A stretch of DNA of 64,000 nucleotides from CAIOSQ01 sp041178225 (GTDB lineage Bacteria > Pseudomonadota > Alphaproteobacteria > CACIAM-22H2). The translations under genes were made by a program, and so were the position numbers. This document shows, piece after piece, positions 35,336-44,552 of the stretch (position 1 is the first letter of the stretch; each line of letters starts with the position of its first letter). Location of the stretch: assembly GCA_041178225.1 (NCBI GenBank), contig JBEGVV010000024.1, forward strand, positions 1 to 64,000. The letters run 5' to 3'. The notes below the pieces were generated by a model. The model saw nothing but the letters and a program-made list of their open reading frames with translations. It did no database searches and was not told the DNA's origin.

Positions 35336-36469
35336 TCAGCGCTGCTCGAGCACGCGGCGCGCGATCGCCAGCAGGTCGTCGTCGGTGGTCGCGCGCCAGT
35401 TCGACGCGCGCATCGGGGCGTTGTCGGGCGCGCGCATCGCCGCCGCGAGGTCGGCCGGCGAGATGCCCGCGCACTCCTCCTCGAGCGGGACAGGCAGCCC
35501 GACCGCACGCAAGAGCCGCTCGAAACCGCGCGCGAAGCCCTCGCGGCCGGCGCCGAGCGCGACCGCGCAGGCGGCCCAGCGCCCATCGTCCCCGCGCTCG
35601 TTCCAAGCCGCGGTGGCGAGCATCGCGAGCCCGACCGCGCGGCCATGGTGGACCGGGCGCAGCGAGGCCAGGGCGTGGCCGACATTGTGCGCGATCGCCG
35701 TGCCGGCGTTGTCGATCGCGATCCCGGCCAGGGCGGCCGCGCGCTGCATGCCCTCGCGCGCCGCGAGGTCCGCGCCATCGGCGACGACGCGCTCGAGGTT
35801 CGCCGCGACGAGGCGGATCGCCTCGAGCGCGGCGACGCTGTTGGCCGCGCTCGCGTTGCGGTTGGTGGCCGCCTCGACGGCATGGACCAGGGCATCGATC
35901 CCGGTGGCCGCCGTGAGGAGGGGCGGCAGCCCGAGGGCGAGTTCCGGATCGAGGACGACGTCGTCGGCCTTGAGCGAATCGCCCCAGAGCCAGGTCTTCG
36001 CCTTGTCGGCGCGCGACAGCACGGCCGTGCGCGTCAGCTCGGCGCCGGTCCCCGCGGTGGTCGGGACGCAGATCGCGCCGAGGCGGCGCGCGGGAAGGTC
36101 GCGCGCGCAGAGCGCATAGGCCTCCGCCGGCTCCGCCGCCCCCGCGATTGCGGCTACCGCCTTGCCGAGGTCGAGGGCCGACCCGCCGCCGATCGCGACG
36201 ACCGCCACCGCGCCCGTCGAGCGTGCGACCGCCGCGGCCGCGTCGGCGGCGGCCAGCGAGGGATCGGAGGAGAAGGCATCGAAGGACGCGCAGGGCACGC
36301 CGGCGGCGGCGATCGATGCGCGGGCCTCGCCGGCGATGCCCGTCGCCGCGAGGCCGGGATCGACCACCAGCAGCGCCGGCCCGCCGAAGCGCGCGGCAAG
36401 CTCGCCGATGCGCGCGCGCGATCCGGCGCCGCCGGCGATACGGGGCACGCGCGCGAGTTCGTAGGCCAT
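35336..36469 (-). CDS. Iron-containing (group III) alcohol dehydrogenase
   Basis: A 377-residue Fe-ADH/maleylacetate-reductase-like protein. The NAD loop is AIGGGSALDLGKAVA (GGGS motif) and CVPTTAGTGAELTRTAV. Metal ligands are D and H in GIDALVHAVEA, H in AIAHNVGHAL and H in RPVHHGRAVG. This group reduces maleylacetate or oxidises small alcohols and hydroxy-acids. ATG 36469 gives the usual MAYELARVPRI start. It leads a three-gene leftward operon and is divergent from the DUF1289 gene. Confidence 0.9.
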   Translation of the reverse strand: MAYELARVPRIAGGAGSRARIGELAARFGGPALLVVDPGLAATGIAGEARASIAAAGVPCASFDAFSSDPSLAAADAAAAVARSTGAVAVVAIGGGSALDLGKAVAAIAGAAEPAEAYALCARDLPARRLGAICVPTTAGTGAELTRTAVLSRADKAKTWLWGDSLKADDVVLDPELALGLPPLLTAATGIDALVHAVEAATNRNASAANSVAALEAIRLVAANLERVVADGADLAAREGMQRAAALAGIAIDNAGTAIAHNVGHALASLRPVHHGRAVGLAMLATAAWNERGDDGRWAACAVALGAGREGFARGFERLLRAVGLPVPLEEECAGISPADLAAAMRAPDNAPMRASNWRATTDDDLLAIARRVLEQR

Positions 36470-36559
36470 GGGCCATCCCTCCCGCGTCCGGCTATAGAGC
36501 GCGCCGCCGCATCCGGTCGAGCGCTTTTCGCGGCGGCGGAATCCGGCTAAGGCGGCGCG

Positions 36560-36775
36560 ATGGAACGCCCGCAAAGCCCCTGCATCCGCGTCTGCGTGCT
36601 CGACCCCGTGACCGACCAATGCATCGGCTGCGGGCGGCGGCGCATGGAGATCGCGGCATGGTCGCGCATGGACGACGCGCAACGCGGCGACGTGCTCGCG
36701 GAATTGCCGGACCGGTTGCGCGCCATGACGCGGCGCGACGTGCGCGGGCGGCGCGCGGTGCCCCGCGCCCCCTAG
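36560..36775 (+). CDS. DUF1289 small cysteine-rich protein
   Basis: A 71-residue protein with the DUF1289 signature: SPCIRVCVLDP, then DQCIGCGR, with cysteines at 8, 12, 21 and 24, then EIAAWSRM. The four cysteines probably bind zinc or an iron-sulfur cluster. It is common in Proteobacteria as a stand-alone gene of unknown role, often described as a predicted Fe-S protein. It lies 95 bases upstream of FAD-GcvT copy 2 on the same strand but need not be co-regulated. Confidence 0.88.
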   Translation: MERPQSPCIRVCVLDPVTDQCIGCGRRRMEIAAWSRMDDAQRGDVLAELPDRLRAMTRRDVRGRRAVPRAP

Positions 36776-36870
36776 CCCCGCCACGGCCCCCGCGCGGCGT
36801 CGACCACGCCTTCCGCCGGCGCGCGTTTTCCCTCTAACCTCCCCCCGTCGGCATCCCCGGGGGAGCATCC

Positions 36871-39279
36871 ATGAAGTCCCATGCAAAGGCCGTCGTCATC
36901 GGTGGCGGCGTCGTCGGCGCGAGCGTCCTCTACCACCTGACCAAGGTGGGCTGGCGCGACGTCGTCCTGGTCGAGCGCTCGGAACTGACCTCTGGCTCGA
37001 CCTGGCATGCCGCGGGAGGCATGCACACGATCAACGGCGACCCGAACGTCGCCAAGCTGCAGCAGTACACGATCAACCTCTACAAGGAGATCGAGGAGAT
37101 CTCCGGCGTGTCCTGCGGCGTGCACATCACCGGCGGGCTCATGCTCGCCGGCACCAGGACGCGCTACGACTGGCTGAAGATGGTCCATGCGCGCGGCCGC
37201 TACCTCGGCATGGACCTCGAGTTCGTCGACCTCGCCGAGGCCAAGCGCCTCTTCCCGCTCATGGAGACCAAGTACTTCGTGGGCGCGCTCTACGACCCGA
37301 TCGAGGGCCATGTCGACCCGTGGGGCGTCACCAACGCCTACGCCAAGGCCGCGACGATCCAGGGCGCGACGGTCGAGAAGCACAACCGCGTCGTCGAGCT
37401 GCTGCACCGGCCGGACGGCTCGTGGGACGTCGTGACCGAGAAGGGCACGATCCACGCCGAGCACGTCGTCAACGCGGGCGGCCTGTGGGCGCGCGAGGTC
37501 GGGCGCATGGTCGGCCTCGAGCTGCCCATCCTCGCGATGGAGCACCAGTACATCATCTCCGAGGAGATCCCCGAGGTCGCCGCCTCGGAGAAGGAGATGC
37601 TCCACATCGTCGATTCCGACGGCGAGATCTACATGCGCCAGGAAGGCAAGGGCATGCTCATGGGCACCTATGAGCGCGCCGGCGTGCCATGGTCCGAGCG
37701 CGACACGCCCTGGAGCTTCGGCCACGAGCTGCTCAACAACGACATCGACCGCATCGCCCCGTCGCTCGAGGTCGGCTTCCGCCACTATCCCGCGATCGAG
37801 AAGGCGGGCATCAAGAAGATCATCAACGGCCCCTTCACCTTCGCGCCGGACGGCAACCCGGTCATCGGCCCGGTCCGCGGCCTGAGGAACTACTGGGTCG
37901 CCTGCGGCGTGATGGCGGGGTTCAGCCAGGGCGGCGGCGTCGGGCTGTCGCTCGCGAACTGGATGGCGCACGGCGATCCCGGCGCCGACATCTGGGGCAT
38001 GGACGTCGCGCGCTTCGGCGACTGGGCGACGATGGCCTACACCAACGCGAAGGTGCGCGAGAACTACTCGCGGCGCTTCCGCATCCGCTTCCCCAACGAG
38101 GAACTGGCCGCGGCGCGCCCGCTCAAGACCACGCCCGTCTACGACCGCCTCAAGGCGGCCAACGCCGTCTTCGGCGACTACTGGGGCATGGAGCACGCGC
38201 TGTGGTTCGCGCCGCCGGGGACCGAGCCCGTCGAGGAGATCACCTTCCGGCGCTCGAACGCGCACCCGCATGTCGCGGCCGAGGTTAAGGCCGTGCGCGA
38301 GGGCGTCGGCCTCGTCGAGATCTCCAGCTACGGGAAGTTCGAGGTCGAGGGCCCCGGGGCGGAGGCGTGGCTGTCGCGCATGATGGCCAACCGCATGCCG
38401 GAGGCCGGGCGCATCGTGCTCACGCCGATGCTCAACGACCGCGGCAGGCTGATCGGCGACTTCACCATCGCGCGGATCGCCGCCGACCGCTTCTTCCTCG
38501 TCGGCACGATGGCGGCGGAGCGCTTCTACCAGCGCTGGTTCGAGCGCCACATGCCGGCGACCGGCGTGGTCGCGCGTGCCTGCGCCAACGAATGGGTCGG
38601 GCTGTCGATCGCCGGCCCGCGCTCGCGCGCGCTGCTGCAGAAGCTCGTGCGCGACGACCTCTCGGCCTTCCCGTTCCTGTCCTTCCGCCGGATGGACATC
38701 GGCATGGCCCCGGCGATGGTCGGCCGCGTCTCCTTCACCGGCGACCTCGGCTACGAGATCTGGGTGAAGCCGGAGTACCAGCGCTACCTGCACGAACTGC
38801 TCCTCGATGCCGGGCGCGACGACGGCATCCGCCATTTCGGCGCGCGTGCCCTGCACTCCATGCGCCTCGAGAAGAGCTTCGGGACATGGGCGCGCGAGTA
38901 CCGCCCGCTCTACGGGCCGGTCGAGGCCGGGCTCGGCCGCTTCGTGGCCTGGGACAAGCCGGACTTCGTCGGGCGCGCCGCGGCGCTGGAGGATCGGGCC
39001 AGCGGCGGCAAGCTGCGGCTCTGCGCCTTCCGGGTCGAGGCCGGCGACGCCGACGCCATCGGCGACGAGCCGATCTGGCATCGCGGCAAGCCGCTGGGCT
39101 GGGTGACGTCGGGCGGCTATGGCCACTCCGTGGGCGCGTCGCTCGCGCTCGGCTACGTGCCGCGGGACATCGCCTCGGAGGTCGACGGCTTCGAGGTCGA
39201 GATCATCGGCGAGCGCCGGCGCGCCACGCGCCTGCCCGAGCCCGCCTTCGACCCGAAGGGCACGAGGATGCGCGCATGA
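36871..39279 (+). CDS. FAD-dependent oxidoreductase-GcvT fusion, copy 2
   Basis: An 802-residue protein alignable by eye along its full length with copy 1 at 19831. It has GGGVVGAS at 11-18, GSTWHAAGG with putative FAD-linking His46, the GEIYMRQEGKG and FTFAPDGNP segments, and a GcvT C-terminal half with SFTGDLGYEIW and AWDKPDFVGRAA. It should oxidise a methylamine-type substrate and transfer C1 to THF. Substitutions at the substrate side (for example GGMHTIN here against ASVHTYN in copy 1) suggest different amines. It begins an operon whose next gene overlaps by ATGA, an MttB paralogue, so a sequential demethylation route is likely. Confidence 0.93.
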   Translation: MKSHAKAVVIGGGVVGASVLYHLTKVGWRDVVLVERSELTSGSTWHAAGGMHTINGDPNVAKLQQYTINLYKEIEEISGVSCGVHITGGLMLAGTRTRYDWLKMVHARGRYLGMDLEFVDLAEAKRLFPLMETKYFVGALYDPIEGHVDPWGVTNAYAKAATIQGATVEKHNRVVELLHRPDGSWDVVTEKGTIHAEHVVNAGGLWAREVGRMVGLELPILAMEHQYIISEEIPEVAASEKEMLHIVDSDGEIYMRQEGKGMLMGTYERAGVPWSERDTPWSFGHELLNNDIDRIAPSLEVGFRHYPAIEKAGIKKIINGPFTFAPDGNPVIGPVRGLRNYWVACGVMAGFSQGGGVGLSLANWMAHGDPGADIWGMDVARFGDWATMAYTNAKVRENYSRRFRIRFPNEELAAARPLKTTPVYDRLKAANAVFGDYWGMEHALWFAPPGTEPVEEITFRRSNAHPHVAAEVKAVREGVGLVEISSYGKFEVEGPGAEAWLSRMMANRMPEAGRIVLTPMLNDRGRLIGDFTIARIAADRFFLVGTMAAERFYQRWFERHMPATGVVARACANEWVGLSIAGPRSRALLQKLVRDDLSAFPFLSFRRMDIGMAPAMVGRVSFTGDLGYEIWVKPEYQRYLHELLLDAGRDDGIRHFGARALHSMRLEKSFGTWAREYRPLYGPVEAGLGRFVAWDKPDFVGRAAALEDRASGGKLRLCAFRVEAGDADAIGDEPIWHRGKPLGWVTSGGYGHSVGASLALGYVPRDIASEVDGFEVEIIGERRRATRLPEPAFDPKGTRMRA

Positions 39280-40811
39280 CCGAAAGGCGCGGGCGGCGCG
39301 AGAGGCAGGCGGCAGCCGGGCGCGACGCCGCGGCCGCGCAGCCCGCCGCGCAGCCGCGCCTGCCCTTCGCGCCGGTTCCGGCGGTCTCGGCGGACGAGCT
39401 GGAGGCCATCCACCTCGCCTCGCTCGGCATCCTCGAGGAGATCGGGATGGACATCCTCGACGAGGAGGCGCGCGGGATACTGCGCGCCGCCGGGGCGAGG
39501 ACCGAGGCAGGGTCGCCGCGCGTGCGCATCGACCGCGGCGTGGTCGAGGCGGCGCTCGGCAAGGCGCCCCGCTCCTTCCGCCTGCACGCGCGCAACCCGG
39601 CCCGCGGGGTCGAGATCGGCGGCGACGCCGTGGCCTTCGGCTCGGTGGCGAGCGCGCCCAACGTCGCCGACCGCGCGCGCGGCCGCCGGCCGGGGAACCG
39701 CGCCGACTTCGACGACCTGCTGCGGCTGGTACAGGTCCTGCCCGCCGTCCATGTCGTCGCGGGATACCCGGTGGAACCGGCCGACATCCACGCCTCGATC
39801 CGCCACCTCGACGCGCTGCTCGACATGCTGACGCTGACGGACAAGCCCATCCACGCCTACAGCCTGGGCAGGCAGCGCATCCTCGACGGCATCGAGATGG
39901 CGCGCATCGCGCGGGGCATCGACCGCGCCACGCTCGAGCGCGAGCCCTCCCTGTTCACGATCATCAACACCTCCTCGCCGCTGCGCCTCGACGAGCCGAT
40001 GTGCATCGGCGTCATCGAGATGGCGCGCGCCAACCAGGCCGTCTGCGTCACTCCCTTCACCCTGGCAGGCGCGATGGCGCCGGTGACGATCGCGGGCGCC
40101 GTGACGCAGCAGAACGCGGAGGCGCTGGCCGGGCTCGTCCTCGCGCAGGCCGCGCGCGAAGGCTCGCCCTTCGTCTATGGCGGCTTCACCTCGAACGTCG
40201 ACATGAAGTCCGGCGCGCCGGCCTTCGGCACGCCGGAATACATGAAGGCGGCGCTGCTCGGCGGACAGCTCGCGCGCCGCTACGGCCTGCCCTACCGGTC
40301 CTCCAACGCCTGCGCCGCGAACACGCTCGACGCGCAGGCCGCCTACGAGAGCGTGTTCTCGCTCTGGGGCGCGATCATGGGCGGCGCCAACCTGCTGATG
40401 CATGGCGCGGGATGGATGGAGGGCGGGCTGCAGGCCTCGTTCGAGAAGATGGTCCTCGACGCGGACCTGCTCGGCATGGTGGCTGAGTTCCTCCGCCCGC
40501 TCGGCACCTCTCCAAGCGACCTCGCGGTCGACGCGATGCGCGAGGTCGGGCCCGGTGGCCATTTCTTCGGCTGCGCCCATACGCAGGCGCGCTATCGCAC
40601 GGCGTTCTTCGCCCCGATGGTCTCCGACTGGCGCAACCACGAGGCCTGGCGCGAGGCCGGCTCCCCCGACGCCCACGACGCGACCGGTCGCCTCTGGCGC
40701 GAGAAGCTCGCCGCCTATGCCGAGCCGCCGATGGATCCCGCGACCCGCGAGGAGCTCGAGGCCTTCGTCGCCCGCCGCAAGGCCGAGGGCGGCGTGAAGA
40801 CGGATTTCTGA
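39276..40811 (+). CDS. MttB-superfamily corrinoid methyltransferase, copy 2 (non-pyrrolysine)
   Basis: A 511-residue MttB/COG5598 protein. A basic, Ala-rich N-terminal tail of about 30 residues precedes the TIM barrel. Family segments are FGSVASAPNVAD, TPFTLAGAMAPVTIAGAVTQQNAEAL, GGFTSNVDMKSGAPAFGTPEY, RSSNACAANTLDAQAAYES and HGAGWMEGGLQAS. No internal TAG is present. It starts inside FAD-GcvT copy 2 (ATGA) and is 3 bases from the 2OG oxygenase. It likely transfers a methyl group from a quaternary amine to the corrinoid protein. The product would suit the co-transcribed FAD-GcvT enzyme. Confidence 0.9.
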   Translation: MTERRGRRERQAAAGRDAAAAQPAAQPRLPFAPVPAVSADELEAIHLASLGILEEIGMDILDEEARGILRAAGARTEAGSPRVRIDRGVVEAALGKAPRSFRLHARNPARGVEIGGDAVAFGSVASAPNVADRARGRRPGNRADFDDLLRLVQVLPAVHVVAGYPVEPADIHASIRHLDALLDMLTLTDKPIHAYSLGRQRILDGIEMARIARGIDRATLEREPSLFTIINTSSPLRLDEPMCIGVIEMARANQAVCVTPFTLAGAMAPVTIAGAVTQQNAEALAGLVLAQAAREGSPFVYGGFTSNVDMKSGAPAFGTPEYMKAALLGGQLARRYGLPYRSSNACAANTLDAQAAYESVFSLWGAIMGGANLLMHGAGWMEGGLQASFEKMVLDADLLGMVAEFLRPLGTSPSDLAVDAMREVGPGGHFFGCAHTQARYRTAFFAPMVSDWRNHEAWREAGSPDAHDATGRLWREKLAAYAEPPMDPATREELEAFVARRKAEGGVKTDF

Positions 40812-40814
40812 GCG

Positions 40815-41825
40815 ATGGTGCCGCGCATCGACGTCGCGCCGCTCCTCGGCCCGGCCAGCGCCGCGCGCGATGCCGTCGACGGCGCGGTGCTCGCCGCGGC
40901 CGCGGGCACGGGCTTCATGGTGGTGCGAGGCCTGCCGGCCGGTCCTCCCCTGGACGCCGCGACGCGCGCGCGGCTGCTCTCCATCCTCTCCCTGCCTGGC
41001 GAGGCCACCCGGCCGCTCTGGCGGCGCAAGTTCGAGCCGGCGAACCCGAACGTGTACCGGGGCTGGTTCCCGCTGCAGCATGGCGAGCGCACGCACAAGG
41101 AGGGGATCGACATCGGCCCCGACATCGCGCGACCCGGCGCCGTCGCCTCCGGCGACCCGCTGCGCGAGGCGACGCCGCTGCCGCGCGAGGACGCCCTGCC
41201 CGGCTGGCGCGCGGCCGCCTGCGCCTACTACCTCGCGATGGAGGAAGCCGGGCGCGCGCTGATGCGCTCGATCGCGCGCGGCCTCGGCCTCCAGGAGGGC
41301 CATTTCGATCCGTCCTTCGCCGACGGCATCTCGACGCTGCGCCTCATCCACTATCCCGCGCGCGCGCCAGCGAGCCTCGCGGGGATCGCCGGCATCGAGG
41401 CCGAGGGCGACGCACGCGCCCGCCACCTCGTCGGCGCGCCGCATGTCGATTCCGGCTTCGTGACGCTGCTCGCGCAGGACGGCGTGGACGGGCTCCAGGC
41501 ACGCGCGCGCGACGGGGCCTGGATCGACGTTCCGCCCGAGGAAGGCGGCTTCGCCGTCAATTTCGGTGGCGTGCTCGAGCGCTGGACCGGCGGCCGCATC
41601 CGCGCGACGGAGCATCGCGTGGTCGGCGACGGCCGCGCCCGCATGTCCATCCCCTTCTTCCTCGAGCCCGCGGCGGAGGCGACGATCGCGCCCCTTCCCC
41701 TCGCGGGCTTCCCGTCCTTCGAGCCCTTCGCCTATGGCGACCACCTGTGGTCGGCGATGACGCGGTTCGTCGAGTTCCGCGGCCTCGAGGCCGCCCGCCT
41801 TCCCAGAGGAGTGAAAGCCGCATGA
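40815..41825 (+). CDS. Isopenicillin N synthase-like Fe(II)/2-oxoglutarate oxygenase
   Basis: A 336-residue double-stranded beta-helix oxygenase of the DIOX_N/2OG-FeII_Oxy type. The iron triad is H210-x-D212 (APHVDSG) and H267 (ATEHRV); R276-x-S278 binds the 2-oxoglutarate carboxylate. The N-terminal domain contains NVYRGWFPLQ, the usual substrate-loop region. It is sandwiched between two MttB genes, 3 bases after the first and overlapping the second by ATGA. It could hydroxylate, desaturate or demethylate the same substrate family before or after methyl transfer. Substrate unknown. Confidence 0.88.
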   Translation: MVPRIDVAPLLGPASAARDAVDGAVLAAAAGTGFMVVRGLPAGPPLDAATRARLLSILSLPGEATRPLWRRKFEPANPNVYRGWFPLQHGERTHKEGIDIGPDIARPGAVASGDPLREATPLPREDALPGWRAAACAYYLAMEEAGRALMRSIARGLGLQEGHFDPSFADGISTLRLIHYPARAPASLAGIAGIEAEGDARARHLVGAPHVDSGFVTLLAQDGVDGLQARARDGAWIDVPPEEGGFAVNFGGVLERWTGGRIRATEHRVVGDGRARMSIPFFLEPAAEATIAPLPLAGFPSFEPFAYGDHLWSAMTRFVEFRGLEAARLPRGVKAA

Positions 41826-43381
41826 GCGACCAGACCGGGACCCAGGCACGCCGCGGCCGCGGCGGCGAGCGGCGGTCGCGAGACCGACGTGGTGGCGTGC
41901 TGTCGCGCCAGATGCCCTGGCGCGAGCTGACCAACCCGTACCGGCCGATGGAGATCCTCTCGGCCGACGAGCTGGAATCGATCCACCTCGCCTCGCTCGA
42001 GATCCTCGAGCGCATCGGCATCGTCGTGCAGTCGGAGCGCGCGCGGGTCCTGTGCCGCGCCGCCGGATGCGAGGTGATGCCGGACGGCGTGCGCGTGAGG
42101 TTCCCGCGCGAGGTGGTGATGGCGGCGATCGCGCACGCGCCCTCCCGCTTCCGCATGACGGCCCGCGCGGGGCACCGCGACGTGACGATCGGCGGCAACT
42201 CGGTGGTGTTCACGCCCGTCTCGAGCGCGCCGAACTGCTCCGACATCGTCGGCGGCCGCCGCCCCGGCACCACCGCCGACTTCCGCGACCTCGTCAAGCT
42301 GGCGCAGGGCTTCAACGTCTTCCACATGCTGGCCGGATACCCGGTCGAGCCGATCGACATCCCCGTCCCGGTCCGCCACATGCAGGCCGTCCGGATGATG
42401 ATCGAGCTGTCCGACAAGATACCCCGCATCTACGCGCACAGCGTCGAGCGCGTGCGCGACGTGCTCGAGCTCGTCCGCATCTCGCATGGCGTTTCGCGGG
42501 AGGAATTCGCCTCCGCGCATCGCTGCATCACCGTCATCAACACCAACTCGCCGCTGCAGCTCGACACGCCCATGGTCGAGGGCATCGTCGAGATGGCGGA
42601 ATGCAACCAGCCCGTCGTGGTTACCCCGTTCACGCTCGCCGGGGCGATGGCGCCGGTCACGCTCGCCGGCGCGATCGCGCAGCAGAACGCGGAGGCGCTC
42701 TCCGCGCTGGCCATCGCCCAGTTCGCGCGGCGCGGCGCCCCGGTCGTCTACGGCGCGTTCACCACGGCGGTGAACATGCGCACGGGCGCGCCGACCTTCG
42801 GCACCCCGGAATACGCCAAGGCGGCCCTGATCTCCGGCCAGCTCGCGCGGCGCTACCGCCTGCCCTACCGGTCCTCGGGCATCGCCACGGGCAACGCGCC
42901 CGACGCGCAGTCCGCGTGCGAGAGCATGATGTCCACCTGGTCCGCGGTGACGGGCGGGGTGAACATCCTGCACCATGCGGCGGGATGGCTGGAGGGAGGC
43001 CTGACGGCCTCCTTCGAGAAGCTCGTCATCGACGTGGACGCGCTGCAGATGTTCTCCAGCTTCCTGCAGCCCGAGCGCGTGGACGCCGAGACGCTGGCGC
43101 TCGACACGATCGAGGAGGTGGGCCCGGGCGGGCATTTCTTCGCCGCCGCGCACACGATCGCGCGCTACGAGACGGCCTTCTTCGAGCCCCTGCTCTGGGA
43201 CTGGCGCAACTACGAGACCTGGCGCCAGGACGGCGCGCTCGACGCGGCGCAGCGCGCGCACCGCGTGGCCCGCGAGGCCATCGACGCGCACGAGAGCCCG
43301 CCGCTCGACCAGGCGCGCGCCGAGGAGATGGACGCGTTCATCGCGCGGCGCACCGCCGAGGGCGGCGCGCCCGTCAACTGA
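41822..43381 (+). CDS. MttB-superfamily corrinoid methyltransferase, copy 3 (non-pyrrolysine)
   Basis: A 519-residue MttB protein. An Arg/Gly-rich N-terminal tail of about 30 residues is followed by the barrel. Segments include FTPVSSAPNCSDIVGG, TPFTLAGAMAPVTLAGAIAQQNAEAL, AFTTAVNMRTGAPTFGTPEY and HAAGWLEGGLTAS. The reading frame is continuous, with no amber codon. It is closer in the core motifs to copy 2 than to copy 1 by eye. It overlaps the 2OG oxygenase (ATGA) and lies 13 bases before the acyl-CoA dehydrogenase. A quaternary ammonium acid (betaine or carnitine-like) is a reasonable substrate class, not a proven one. Confidence 0.9.
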   Translation: MSDQTGTQARRGRGGERRSRDRRGGVLSRQMPWRELTNPYRPMEILSADELESIHLASLEILERIGIVVQSERARVLCRAAGCEVMPDGVRVRFPREVVMAAIAHAPSRFRMTARAGHRDVTIGGNSVVFTPVSSAPNCSDIVGGRRPGTTADFRDLVKLAQGFNVFHMLAGYPVEPIDIPVPVRHMQAVRMMIELSDKIPRIYAHSVERVRDVLELVRISHGVSREEFASAHRCITVINTNSPLQLDTPMVEGIVEMAECNQPVVVTPFTLAGAMAPVTLAGAIAQQNAEALSALAIAQFARRGAPVVYGAFTTAVNMRTGAPTFGTPEYAKAALISGQLARRYRLPYRSSGIATGNAPDAQSACESMMSTWSAVTGGVNILHHAAGWLEGGLTASFEKLVIDVDALQMFSSFLQPERVDAETLALDTIEEVGPGGHFFAAAHTIARYETAFFEPLLWDWRNYETWRQDGALDAAQRAHRVAREAIDAHESPPLDQARAEEMDAFIARRTAEGGAPVN

Positions 43382-43394
43382 CCGGGGCAAGGCG

Positions 43395-44549
43395 ATGATC
43401 CGCGACCGCGAGGCGATCGACGCCTTCCTGGCGCAGGTCCGGCGCCTGGTGCGCGAGGTGATGGTGCCGCGCGAGGCCGAGGTCGTGGAGGCCGACGCCG
43501 TCCCCGCCGACATCGTCGCGCTGATGCGCGGGCTTGGCCTCTTCGGCATGTCGATCCCCGAGGCGCATGGCGGGCTCGGGATGACGATGGAGGAGGAGGC
43601 GCTGGTCGCGATGGAACTCGGCGGCGCGTCTCCCGCCTTCCGCTCGATGATCGGCACGAACAACGGGATCGGCAGCCAGGGCATCGTCATGGACGGCACC
43701 GAGGCGCAGAAGGCGCGCTGGCTGCCGCGCCTGGCGAGCGGCGAGGTGGTCGGCTCCTTCGCGCTGACCGAGCCCGATGCGGGCTCCGACGCCGGCAGCC
43801 TGCGCACGACCGCGCGCCGCGACGGCGATGGCTGGGTGCTCGACGGCACCAAGCGCTACATCACCAACGCCCCGCAGGCCGGCCTGTTCACGGTCTTCGC
43901 GCGCAGCGATCCCGGCCGCAAGGGCGCCTCGGGCGTCTCCGCCTTCCTGGTCGAGGCCGGGACGCCGGGCCTGAGGCTCGGCAGGCCCGACCGCAAGATG
44001 GGCCAGCGCGGCGCGCAGACCTGCGACGTCGTCCTCGACGGATGCCGCGTGCCGGGGGATGCGCTGCTCGGCGGACGCGAGTGCGAGGGCTTCCGCACCG
44101 CGATGAAGGTGCTCGACCGCGGGCGCCTGCACATCTCCGCGGTCTGCGTCGGCGTCGCGACCCGGCTGCTGGACGACGCGCTGCGCTTCGCGATGGAGCG
44201 CCGCCAGTTCGGGCAGCCGATCGCCGAGTTCCAGCTCGTGCAGGCGATGCTCGCGGACAGCCGCGCCGAGGTGCTCGCCGGCCGCGCGATGGTGCTGGAG
44301 ACCGCGCGGCGCAAGGACGAGGGCGCCGATGTCGGCATCGACGCCTCGTGCTGCAAGCTCTTCTGCTCCGAGATGGTCGGGCGCGTCGCGGACCGCGCCG
44401 TCCAGGTCCATGGCGGCGCGGGCTACATGCAGGACTACGCGGTCGAGCGCCTCTACCGCGACGTCCGCCTGTTCCGGATCTACGAGGGCACGAGCGAGAT
44501 CCAGCGCCTGGTCATCGCGCGCGGCATGATCCGCGACGCGAAGGGCTGA
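43395..44549 (+). CDS. Acyl-CoA dehydrogenase family protein
   Basis: A 384-residue acyl-CoA dehydrogenase. The FAD/substrate region is FALTEPDAGSDAGSL, the middle beta domain has WVLDGTKRYITNAP, and the C-terminal helical domain has DRAVQVHGGAGYMQDYAVERLYRDVR. The catalytic glutamate is E364 in RIYEGTSEIQ. It introduces a trans-2 double bond into an acyl-CoA, passing electrons to ETF. At the end of the FAD-GcvT/MttB/2OG operon it could handle a betaine-derived or other short acyl-CoA, but no CoA ligase is in the window. Its stop is 3 bases from the convergent MFS gene. Confidence 0.92.
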   Translation: MIRDREAIDAFLAQVRRLVREVMVPREAEVVEADAVPADIVALMRGLGLFGMSIPEAHGGLGMTMEEEALVAMELGGASPAFRSMIGTNNGIGSQGIVMDGTEAQKARWLPRLASGEVVGSFALTEPDAGSDAGSLRTTARRDGDGWVLDGTKRYITNAPQAGLFTVFARSDPGRKGASGVSAFLVEAGTPGLRLGRPDRKMGQRGAQTCDVVLDGCRVPGDALLGGRECEGFRTAMKVLDRGRLHISAVCVGVATRLLDDALRFAMERRQFGQPIAEFQLVQAMLADSRAEVLAGRAMVLETARRKDEGADVGIDASCCKLFCSEMVGRVADRAVQVHGGAGYMQDYAVERLYRDVRLFRIYEGTSEIQRLVIARGMIRDAKG

Positions 44550-44552
44550 GCC

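Noticed and set aside
29597..43381. Pyrrolysine-encoding amber codons in the MttB genes
   Set aside because: All three genes read through at normal family length with no in-frame TAG, and no pyrrolysine synthesis genes are present.
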